Shown: positions 37,049 through 43,829 of the stretch, in pieces | Numbering within the stretch: the first letter of the stretch is position 1 | Layout: every line of letters begins with the position of its first letter | Origin: Methanobrevibacter sp. | GTDB lineage: Archaea; Methanobacteriota; Methanobacteria; Methanobacteriales; Methanobacteriaceae | DNA: 52,706 bases | Assembly (NCBI GenBank): GCA_017407115.1 | Contig: JAFQXD010000007.1 | Coordinates: forward strand, 1 to 52,706 | Direction of reading: 5' to 3' | Program-made: the position numbers and the translations under genes | Notes under the pieces: model-generated | Databases searched by the model: none | What the model saw: only the letters and a program-made list of their open reading frames with translations | What the model was told of the DNA's origin: nothing

Positions 37049-37513
37049 ATGGATGAAGATATAACAACAATTCATATAACAAAGGCATTATCCTCATCAT
37101 TGATTGTGGAGTTGATAGAGGAGTATCCTAACTTGACTGAAATTACCTGTTCGCCAAGCGTTTATGAGAGAACCTCAAAAACATATATCGATGCATTATC
37201 TCAGTTGGATATTGAAGTTGTCAAAAAATATGATTGGGGAGCCAAATCAAAAACCAACGGTGCCGAATTTGAGGTATTGAAATTATCCAATGATGGTTTA
37301 AAGCCCAAACAAATTGCTGAAAAATTGGATATAAGTTTAAATAGGGTTTATTATCTTTTAAAAAAAAGCAATGCAGATTTTGATAATAGAAAACGCAAAT
37401 ATGATTATACTGAAATTAAAAACCTTAAGGATGAGGGGTTATCTGCAAAAGAGATTTCTAAAAAATTGGATATTCCCTTAAGGACTGTTTATTATATCTT
37501 AAATAAAAAATAA
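37049..37513 (+). CDS. Protein with two tandem helix-turn-helix motifs
   Basis: Encodes 154 residues. The first 70 form a small alpha/beta domain (ITKALSSSLIVELIEEYPNLTEI). Two repeats follow: LSNDGLKPKQIAEKLDISLNRVYYLLKK (about 76-105) and LKDEGLSAKEISKKLDIPLRTVYYILNKK (about 125-154). Each is a resolvase/sigma-like HTH; they match each other closely, so an internal duplication is clear. A transcription factor is likely. It begins seven bases after the DUF530-like stop, and the membrane transferase follows. Confidence 0.75.
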   Translation: MDEDITTIHITKALSSSLIVELIEEYPNLTEITCSPSVYERTSKTYIDALSQLDIEVVKKYDWGAKSKTNGAEFEVLKLSNDGLKPKQIAEKLDISLNRVYYLLKKSNADFDNRKRKYDYTEIKNLKDEGLSAKEISKKLDIPLRTVYYILNKK

Positions 37514-37528
37514 TTACTTTTTTTAATA

Positions 37529-38566
37529 ATGAATGTCAAATTATTAATCATGATGATTTTACCACAACTTCCTTTATATGCGATAGCTATTATCTGTGGT
37601 TTACTTTCTTTTTTTGTAACCCGGTTATTAATGCCAAAAATAATTAAAAAACTTGAAGAAGCAGACATTGTCGGAAAAGACATTCACAAATCCTGGAAAC
37701 CTGTTGTTGCTGAAATGGGTGGATTCGGTATTATATTCGGATTTGTAATTGGAATGTTTTCCGGAATTTATATGCATGACCTTTTAGCATTTCCGCTTGT
37801 TGTTGTTCTGGTTGTAATATTGCTCGTTGGAATGATCGGTATTCTTGATGATTTGCTTGCACTTTCATCAAAATCAAAATTCCTTTTGCTTTTCATAGCA
37901 GGTCTCCCGTTGATTTGGGCAGCGCCTCCGAATGTAGGATTATTATACTTAATCACCATTCCGATAGCACTCTCAATTGGTTCTAACCTCACAAACATGT
38001 TGGCAGGTTTAAACGGCATTGAATCCGGTTTGGGTGTCATTTCAATGGCATCACTGACAATTGCATGTATAATTTTGGGAAAATACGATGTGACAATCAT
38101 ATCCATGAGTATGCTTGGTGCACTGTTGGCATTTCTATACTTCAACAGGTATCCTGCCAAGATTTTCCCTGGAGATACTGGTACATTGATTATCGGTGCA
38201 ACTATCGTATGTATTGCATTTATTGGTAGGGTAAAATTAATTGCACTTATTGTGCTGATGCCGAACATCATTGACGCTGCTTTAAAATTCTATTCAGCAG
38301 GTGTGATGAACCGTTCCCAGCAAAAGCCAACTCAACTGAATGATGATGGTAAATTGGTAAGGCCTGAAGTCGGTTTCAAATCACTGATTAGATTAATCTT
38401 AAGAAAACCAATTGCTGAAAAGGATGCAGTTAAAATAATTTGGGCAATCGGAATTGTGTTTGGAATTCTTGGAATTGTAGTAGCATTTTTAATGCCCGGC
38501 ATGCTTGAAAGCAAAACCTTGGTGAACTTTTTGCAAATAAAGGAAATGTTCTATCAATTGGGATGA
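37529..38566 (+). CDS. MraY/AglH-type polyprenyl-phosphate sugar-phosphate transferase
   Basis: Encodes 345 residues with about ten membrane segments. Catalytic motifs of the family are DDLLALSSKSKF, NMLAGLNGIESG and FPGDTGTL. Such enzymes move a sugar phosphate from a UDP sugar to a polyprenyl phosphate carrier. In Methanobacteriales the role could be pseudomurein precursor assembly or N-glycan lipid formation. Which of these cannot be decided here. It ends four bases before the start of the reductase gene. Confidence 0.88.
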   Translation: MNVKLLIMMILPQLPLYAIAIICGLLSFFVTRLLMPKIIKKLEEADIVGKDIHKSWKPVVAEMGGFGIIFGFVIGMFSGIYMHDLLAFPLVVVLVVILLVGMIGILDDLLALSSKSKFLLLFIAGLPLIWAAPPNVGLLYLITIPIALSIGSNLTNMLAGLNGIESGLGVISMASLTIACIILGKYDVTIISMSMLGALLAFLYFNRYPAKIFPGDTGTLIIGATIVCIAFIGRVKLIALIVLMPNIIDAALKFYSAGVMNRSQQKPTQLNDDGKLVRPEVGFKSLIRLILRKPIAEKDAVKIIWAIGIVFGILGIVVAFLMPGMLESKTLVNFLQIKEMFYQLG

Positions 38567-38570
38567 TAAT

Positions 38571-39239
38571 ATGAGGCCATATGTAATATTGAATGCTGCA
38601 ATGACATTGGATGGTAAAATTGCAACCCAAACTGGCAGTTCAAATATTTCCGGTGAAGAGGACCTGAAGAGAGTTCATGAGATTAGAAAGGATTGCGATG
38701 CAATAATGGTTGGAATAGGAACTGTTTTGGAAGATGATCCTAGACTTACAGTTCACAAAATTGATGCAAATCCAAGCGATAATCCGGTCCGTGTTGTTGT
38801 TGACAGCAAATGTAGAACTCCAATAGATGCCAGAATCACTAATGGCGATGCAAAAACAGTAATTGCTTGTGCTAATGCATATAAGGATGAGTTCATCCAA
38901 TCAGAAAAGTATGAAACCTTTAAAAAACGTGGCGTAAAGTTTTTCTGGAGTGGTGATAAGAGAGTGGATTTGACTTCTCTTATGAGCTATCTGCATGAAG
39001 AAGGCATTGAAAAGCTTATGCTTGAAGGAGGAGCAACCTTAAATTTTTCAATGATTAAGGCAGGTCTTATTGATGAAATAAGTATTTGTGTAGCTCCAAT
39101 GGTTGTTGGGGGAGCGAATGCTAAGACTTTCTTTGATGGTGAAGGTTTTGACACAATGGATGAAGCGGTTAAATTGGAGTTAACTGATTCATATTCCTTA
39201 GGAAAAGACTTAATTTTAAAATATAAAGTTTTAAAATAA
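38571..39239 (+). CDS. 2,5-diamino-6-ribosylamino-pyrimidinone 5-phosphate reductase (riboflavin pathway)
   Basis: Encodes 222 residues of the RibD C-terminal (dihydrofolate reductase-like) fold. MTLDGKIATQTGSSNISG, MVGIGTVLEDDPRLT and LEGGATLNFSMI are diagnostic of the archaeal and yeast-type enzyme (RIB7/ArfC), which uses NADPH to reduce the ribosyl side chain before deamination. It lacks a deaminase domain, as expected in archaea. A GGATGATA site precedes the ATG. Its product pathway also feeds the FO precursor used by CofH. Confidence 0.93.
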   Translation: MRPYVILNAAMTLDGKIATQTGSSNISGEEDLKRVHEIRKDCDAIMVGIGTVLEDDPRLTVHKIDANPSDNPVRVVVDSKCRTPIDARITNGDAKTVIACANAYKDEFIQSEKYETFKKRGVKFFWSGDKRVDLTSLMSYLHEEGIEKLMLEGGATLNFSMIKAGLIDEISICVAPMVVGGANAKTFFDGEGFDTMDEAVKLELTDSYSLGKDLILKYKVLK

Positions 39240-39366
39240 TTATTTTTTTATTTAAACAAAAAATTGTCTGAGTATGTAAAATTGCTTTGATTTATGAGTA
39301 AATTATTTAAATAAAGGAGTACAAATATTTTTATCACCAAAAAAACTGTTGTTCAGGTGAAAAAAT

Positions 39367-39846
39367 ATGTTTTACATTATGGATGAAAAAGGCATTTTAG
39401 ATATTAGTAACATAGTAGAAGATTTAAAAAATCTTTTAGATAGCCTTAGTAATAAATTTTCTTTTATTCAATTAAAAAAAGAAAATTCGATTGAGGATTT
39501 AGTTAGAATATACTCCAATCATAAGGAATTTATTAATAAATTAGACCTAATTAAAAAATTAACCGATGATATGGCAGATAATCTTGAAAGATTGGATTCA
39601 TTTGAAGAAGAATTTTACATTTTTCTATCTGCACGTAATATGATTAATTATATTATTGGCAATATTGAATATTATATTTTGTATTCGTCTTTTGTTCATG
39701 AGTTAAGTTCATTATTTTGTAATTTGATAAATACTAAAATTACTCATTTAAGGAATTCCACTATAAATGACTATGAGAATGAATTTAGTCTTTTCAAGAA
39801 AAACTTTTTTGAAAAAAAGCAATGCTGTCAAGCTAAGATTTTTTGA
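39367..39846 (+). CDS. Hypothetical helical protein, 3' end truncated by the IS4 element
   Basis: Encodes 159 residues as it stands, mostly helical and acidic (VEDLKNLLDSLSNKF, YIIGNIEYYILYSSFVHELSSLF). The final residues QCCQAKIF are read from the left inverted repeat of the IS. Removing the IS and one copy of the 9-bp duplication gives an intact frame of about 29 further codons starting DKKTRKK and ending at 41541, so the original protein was longer. GGTG at 39356-39359 is the ribosome-binding site. No family is recognised. The truncation may abolish or alter function. Confidence 0.7.
   Translation: MFYIMDEKGILDISNIVEDLKNLLDSLSNKFSFIQLKKENSIEDLVRIYSNHKEFINKLDLIKKLTDDMADNLERLDSFEEEFYIFLSARNMINYIIGNIEYYILYSSFVHELSSLFCNLINTKITHLRNSTINDYENEFSLFKKNFFEKKQCCQAKIF
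39811..39819. repeat. Left target-site duplication of the IS4 element
   Basis: GAAAAAAAG, identical to 41443-41451 on the other side of the element. Nine bases is usual for IS4-type elements. Confidence 0.8.
39820..39842. repeat. Left terminal inverted repeat of the IS4 element
   Basis: Starts CAATGCTGTCAAGC and is the exact reverse complement, over 23 bases, of 41420-41442. Confidence 0.92.
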
Positions 39847-39851
39847 TTTTT

Positions 39852-41195
39852 TTAGAAGCTGTCTTGGAAGTTTGTTTTGCATTTTTTGTGATAATATTTG
39901 TCTTTGTCTCTTTCTTCGTTTGTAGGTGCTTTTATTTTTGTGTAAACTAAGTCTTTTTTGGCAATGTCCAGTATTTCTTTTACTGTTTGGTTTATTTCTT
40001 CTTGGTCGTTGGTTAGGAGTCTGGGCATTTCTTCTTTGATGTTTCCGATGAGTGTGTTGACGTTGGTTTTGTATTTGTACTTGTATTTTGTTGTTTCTTT
40101 TGGTTTTCTATTTATTTCTTGTTCTGCATCATTTTTGAGTGCTATTAGTACGTTGAATAGGTATATGTGGCTGTAAAAGTCTTGTTCTATGATTATTTTC
40201 TTTTTTCCTGTGAATTTTTCTATGTGTAGTTTGTTTTTTAATCTGTCGTAGTTGGTTTCTATTTTCCATCTGTCGCCGTATAGTTGTTTTAATTCTTCTG
40301 GTGTTGCTATTTTATTAGGTAAATTTGTGAATAATGTTTCTGATTTCCCATTTTTTAGTTTTACTTTTACTATTCTGAGTTTGAATTCTCGCATTTTTTC
40401 GGCGTGTTTTTTGAGATCTTCATTATAAAATTTGTTTATTTTTGCGGCGTTTAGATTTATGTCGAATGTTTTGTCGTTTGTTTGTGTTTTTTCCATTTGT
40501 GATTGTTGTTTTTTGAATACATTTGTTTTTGCACGGATTATGAAGTATGAGTTTAATTTTATGGTTTTTATCATTAATTCTGTGTAATTGTAGCCTCTGT
40601 CGTATGTTGTTATTGTTTTTGTTAAATCCATTTTATCTTTGGCGTCGTCTAAATGTATTATTGCATTGGTTACTTCGTTTACTTTTTTGTTTGTTATATT
40701 TGATGAAATTATGAAGTCCCAGTGAGTATCTGCCATGCAGGAGATTCTTGCTGCAGAGGTATCTTTTCGTAGTTGTGTTTTTTCGGGTATTCCAAATTCT
40801 TCTCTTGTTAATTTCGTATTTGGAATTTCTACAATTGAACTGTCTATAGCACAGACATGAAATCCTTTGAATGAAGCCATTTCTTCCTGGTGAGCATATA
40901 TTTTGGAAATTAAGCTGTTATTCATGTCTTCATAAACAATTGGATCAATAAATTGTCTTTTTTCTGAAATGGCCTGTTTAGTAATTGTAACACCTCTATC
41001 GTTTAATTCATTTCTTAAAAATCTATTAACTTCAATTGAAGTTGTTTTTTTACGATTACACAATGGATATTTAATTATTGATGCTAAACTCAATTTTCCT
41101 TTTCGAGTAAAAGCATGTTCACTTAATACATATTTTCGTTCAACAAAATTATTAAAATTTCCGAATTCATCTGTAACAAAACCCTCGAAAAACAT
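39852..41195 (-). CDS. IS4 family transposase
   Basis: Encodes 447 residues. DDE motifs: CAIDSSIVE (first Asp, near residue 117), TYDRGYNY (second Asp, near residue 199), and YGDRWKIETNYDRLKNKL near residue 309, which fits the IS4 signature Y-x2-R-x3-E-x6-K. The frame is intact. The very basic C terminus is rich in Lys. It fills most of the element and reads toward the interrupted gene. Confidence 0.93.
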   Translation of the reverse strand: MFFEGFVTDEFGNFNNFVERKYVLSEHAFTRKGKLSLASIIKYPLCNRKKTTSIEVNRFLRNELNDRGVTITKQAISEKRQFIDPIVYEDMNNSLISKIYAHQEEMASFKGFHVCAIDSSIVEIPNTKLTREEFGIPEKTQLRKDTSAARISCMADTHWDFIISSNITNKKVNEVTNAIIHLDDAKDKMDLTKTITTYDRGYNYTELMIKTIKLNSYFIIRAKTNVFKKQQSQMEKTQTNDKTFDINLNAAKINKFYNEDLKKHAEKMREFKLRIVKVKLKNGKSETLFTNLPNKIATPEELKQLYGDRWKIETNYDRLKNKLHIEKFTGKKKIIIEQDFYSHIYLFNVLIALKNDAEQEINRKPKETTKYKYKYKTNVNTLIGNIKEEMPRLLTNDQEEINQTVKEILDIAKKDLVYTKIKAPTNEERDKDKYYHKKCKTNFQDSF

Positions 41196-41419
41196 ATGAA
41201 AACAACCCCAATTTAACTATATCAAACTAAAACTAATTAGTATTCTTATATAAATATTTATAATTACTTATAAATAAATTTAACTATGTATAATACTTAA
41301 AATAAGATATAATTAAATTAAAAATATTTTAAAAAGAAATAAAATAATTAATCGAAGAATTAGAATAAATGGAGCGATAATCACTGAAAAAATAAAAAAA
41401 TCATGTAAAAAAATTAGAA

Positions 41420-41442
41420 AAAATCTTAGCTTGACAGCATTG
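41420..41442. repeat. Right terminal inverted repeat of the IS4 element
   Basis: Ends TTGACAGCATTG; the exact reverse complement of 39820-39842. Confidence 0.92.
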
Positions 41443-41451
41443 GAAAAAAAG
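41443..41451. repeat. Right target-site duplication of the IS4 element
   Basis: GAAAAAAAG, identical to 39811-39819. The promoter of the next gene (TATA-like TTTTTTAATAAAT at about 41487-41499) begins only about 36 bases further right. Confidence 0.8.
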
Positions 41452-41547
41452 GACAAAAAAACGAGAAAAAAAATAAATAGTAATACTTTTTTAATAAATA
41501 GTAATATTAATATAGAAAAAAATCCAATATTAATTTGGTGAAAAACT

Positions 41548-41754
41548 ATGAAAAATTTGAAATCACTCATCAATGAAAACTCCGGCCAGGGAGCCGCAGA
41601 ATACATCCTCCTATTTGGAGGAGTAATCGTAATTGCATTGCTGGCACTGACCATATACCGATCATATATGGAAACCAGTGATGTGAGTTTAAAAGCAAAA
41701 GACGATATCATGGACGTGCGAAACACAATATTGGACAACAGAACCCATGTATAA
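41548..41754 (+). CDS. Short class III signal-peptide (pilin-like) protein
   Basis: Encodes 68 residues. NSGQGAAEYILLFGGVIVIALLAL fits the EppA-type motif (Gln, Ala, Glu and the hydrophobic helix), typical of the small euryarchaeal pilin subunits called DUF361 or class III proteins. A GGTG site lies seven bases upstream. The mature part is only about 40 residues. The next gene overlaps its end by eight bases. The IS4 element has inserted close upstream, but the promoter appears intact. Confidence 0.85.
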   Translation: MKNLKSLINENSGQGAAEYILLFGGVIVIALLALTIYRSYMETSDVSLKAKDDIMDVRNTILDNRTHV

Positions 41755-41929
41755 CAAGAAACTAGACAATAAAGGACAAGGAAGTGCTGAACTAATCCTA
41801 ATAATAGGAGGATTACTAATTATAGTGCTCTTTGTTGGAAGTTATATGTCTAATATAACTCAAAAAACACAATCAAATATAAAAAACTTGTTAAAAATAG
41901 AAAGAGATTTTTTAATAAATAAAATTTGA
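41747..41929 (+). CDS. Short class III signal-peptide (pilin-like) protein
   Basis: Encodes 60 residues. NKGQGSAELILIIGGLLIIVL matches QxSxExxxL with Gln, Ser, Glu and Ile at the last position. A short basic tail follows. The ATG lies inside the upstream gene (eight-base overlap), so the two are translated together. Probably major-pilin type, given the short mature length. It is convergent with fwdF; a GAGAGTTTAACTCTC inverted repeat sits between the ends at 41935-41949. Confidence 0.83.
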   Translation: MYNKKLDNKGQGSAELILIIGGLLIIVLFVGSYMSNITQKTQSNIKNLLKIERDFLINKI

Positions 41930-41948
41930 AAATGGAGAGTTTAACTCT

Positions 41949-42977
41949 CTATTTTCCACTAATTAATGAATTTAAGATTTCATTCCATGATTCAGAATTG
42001 ATATTGTTCAATTTCATACCAGTTCTTGTTAAAATTCTGAGATCTTGTGGACATGCTGTTATACAAGCTCCACACAAGTTACAGAAGTCTGCATTAGTAA
42101 CTGATTTTCCATCAACAATAGTAATTGCATTACATGGACAAACATCTTGACAAGCATGACAAGAATCGCCTTTACAAATCTTCTCATCAGCCTCATTTTC
42201 AACCAATTCCAAAGTACCGTCAAATGGTTTGGTGATTGTAATTGCATCTACAGGACAAATTTCAGAACACCATGAACAGTTTACACAGGTTTCTTCTGCA
42301 ATAAATGTATTACCTGTAATTTCAGGTTCTGGAATTTCTTCCCTTAACATACATGTAGAACAGATTTGTCTGATAGCTTTCTCAGGACAAATTCTTTTAC
42401 ATACACCACATTGTACACATTTAGACAAATCAACTTCAATAGAATTGTTCAATAAGTCAACGCTAGATGTAGGAACATTTGTAATCTCAATTGCTTCTGC
42501 AGGACATAAATCAGCACAGAAAGAACAATAGATACATTTATCCTTGTCTATTTCAATTTCCCCTCTAATCAAAGATACTGGATCAGGGAGGTTTCTTTCA
42601 AAAATAATTGAATCTCTTGGACATACTGAATAACATCTGCCGCAATAAATACATTCTTCATCATCAACTTTGGATTCAACTTCCCAAACTGGATAATTAT
42701 CCATAGTTTTAACGTTTTCACCATCAATTTCTAAAGATAATGAGTCAAATGGACAAGCTACAGAACATAATCCGCAGAATACACATGAATCCTCATTGAC
42801 TGAAATCAAATCCATTTCAATCAAACCTCTAGCAATAGGAACAAGAGGACCTAATCTTAAAGAAGAAGTTGGGCAAACATCTGTACAAATTCCACAACCG
42901 ACACAATTTGAATCGTTGTAAGATAATTTACGATGTTCTTCACCGGTTCTTTCAATATCAAACATAGTATCCCTCAT
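41949..42977 (-). CDS. fwdF: Formylmethanofuran dehydrogenase polyferredoxin subunit F
   Basis: Encodes 342 residues with eight Cys-rich motifs, each for a 4Fe-4S cluster. Examples are CVGCGICTDVCP, CVFCGLCSVACP, CIYCGRCYSVCP, CVNCSWCSEICP and CNLCGACITACP. One (CKGDSCHACQDVCP) is spaced differently. The number and order of clusters and the N-terminal ERTGEEHRKLS match FwdF, which wires electrons to the tungsten or molybdenum enzyme that fixes CO2 onto methanofuran. The catalytic subunits are not adjacent. Its start overlaps the small ferredoxin gene by four bases. Confidence 0.87.
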   Translation of the reverse strand: MRDTMFDIERTGEEHRKLSYNDSNCVGCGICTDVCPTSSLRLGPLVPIARGLIEMDLISVNEDSCVFCGLCSVACPFDSLSLEIDGENVKTMDNYPVWEVESKVDDEECIYCGRCYSVCPRDSIIFERNLPDPVSLIRGEIEIDKDKCIYCSFCADLCPAEAIEITNVPTSSVDLLNNSIEVDLSKCVQCGVCKRICPEKAIRQICSTCMLREEIPEPEITGNTFIAEETCVNCSWCSEICPVDAITITKPFDGTLELVENEADEKICKGDSCHACQDVCPCNAITIVDGKSVTNADFCNLCGACITACPQDLRILTRTGMKLNNINSESWNEILNSLISGK

Positions 42978-43165
42978 GCTTTAGAAATTGCTTGATTAGG
43001 ACAATTTTGAATACAAAGATCACAATCATCACAATTTTCAGGAACTATTTTTACGTCCCCATCTTCTTCAATGATTGCACCCTGTTCGCAAAGTTTAATG
43101 CATAAACCTTGAACAGGACAATTTTCAATGTGTCCACATAAGTTAGAATCTATTTTTACTGCCAT
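42974..43165 (-). CDS. Small ferredoxin linked to fwdF (FwdG-like)
   Basis: Encodes 63 residues with two cluster motifs. The second is normal (CDDCDLCIQNCP, Cys45, 48, 51, 55). The first is spaced C-x5-C-x5-C-x3-C (Cys10, 16, 22, 26), in LCGHIENCPVQGLCIKLC, unlike a standard ferredoxin. A perfect GAGGTGG ribosome-binding site precedes the ATG. It is the first gene of the fwdF operon. FwdG is the closest match by context and size, but the spacing leaves the name open. Confidence 0.75.
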   Translation of the reverse strand: MAVKIDSNLCGHIENCPVQGLCIKLCEQGAIIEEDGDVKIVPENCDDCDLCIQNCPNQAISKA

Positions 43166-43271
43166 ATAACCACCTCAAATATTACATAAAAATTATCAAT
43201 ATGAATAATTAATATGTCCTATATCTATATTAACGAAATGAACATATAAACATATCGATTATTTTCTGAAG

Positions 43272-43730
43272 TTAAGATATAACTTCACCATTTTTATCAA
43301 TTTCCCCACGTCTGATTCTAGTAGACGAGATAGGTGTGCCATCATATGCTAACACAAAACTAACTACAACAATATCAATAGGATCCATGCCTTTAGAAAC
43401 CCTAATCTTATTAATTTCAACTGCTGTGGGTTCAGTCTCCTCACTGACCACAATAGCATCAAAATCACTATCATAAATAGTAGTTCCATAAGGATCATCC
43501 AAAGGAACAATAATAAAATTAGAATAATCCCTGAAAAAAGATTTGAGATTCTTCATTCTAATTGTACAGGAATCGATATCCCCTTTTAAACCACCGAAAG
43601 CATCGGAAGTGACTCCAATTTCCACATTATCGGCAATTTCAAAAGCAGTAGATAACAATTTCTTATGACCATCATGAAATTTATCAAAAGTTCCACCAAC
43701 AGCCACCTTATTATATTTTTTTGAATTCAT
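43272..43730 (-). CDS. coaD: Archaeal phosphopantetheine adenylyltransferase
   Basis: Encodes 152 residues from the ATG at 43730; a TTG twelve bases upstream is an alternative. AVGGTFDKFHDGHKKLL contains the nucleotidyltransferase HxGH variant (HDGH), and ISSTRIRRGEID the second motif (ISSTxxR). It makes dephospho-CoA from 4'-phosphopantetheine and ATP. The archaeal type differs from bacterial CoaD in sequence but shares the fold. It is a single gene. Confidence 0.9.
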   Translation of the reverse strand: MNSKKYNKVAVGGTFDKFHDGHKKLLSTAFEIADNVEIGVTSDAFGGLKGDIDSCTIRMKNLKSFFRDYSNFIIVPLDDPYGTTIYDSDFDAIVVSEETEPTAVEINKIRVSKGMDPIDIVVVSFVLAYDGTPISSTRIRRGEIDKNGEVIS

Positions 43731-43795
43731 AATATTGTCCAAACTAGTTAGTTGTTTAATTTTTTATTAGAACTATTATAAATTATTAGCTATTT

Positions 43796-43829
43796 AAAAA
43801 AAAGAAAAAGAAAAAAAGAAAAAATAAAA
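43796..43829 (-). terminator. Oligo-U terminator of the secreted transglutaminase-like protein gene
   Basis: On the minus strand the bases just after the stop codon at 43830 are a U-rich tract of over 30 bases with several runs of five or more T. This is the usual archaeal intrinsic terminator form. Confidence 0.55.

Larger units (their letters stand above)
39820..41442 (-). mobile_element. Intact IS4-type insertion sequence (1623 bp)
   Basis: Bounded by perfect 23-bp terminal inverted repeats at 39820-39842 and 41420-41442 and by 9-bp target duplications GAAAAAAAG. It carries a single full-length transposase (39852-41195, minus strand). About 220 bases upstream of the gene inside the element hold its promoter, a TATA-like TTATATAAA at 41246-41254 (read on the minus strand as TTTATATAA). 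Sharp ends and intact gene imply a recent insertion. Confidence 0.93.

Noticed and set aside
41313..41738. Minus-strand ORF spanning the IS4 right end and the pilin gene
   Set aside because: It crosses the IS boundary, is low-complexity (Phe/Leu/Ile-rich) and lies antisense to a real gene.
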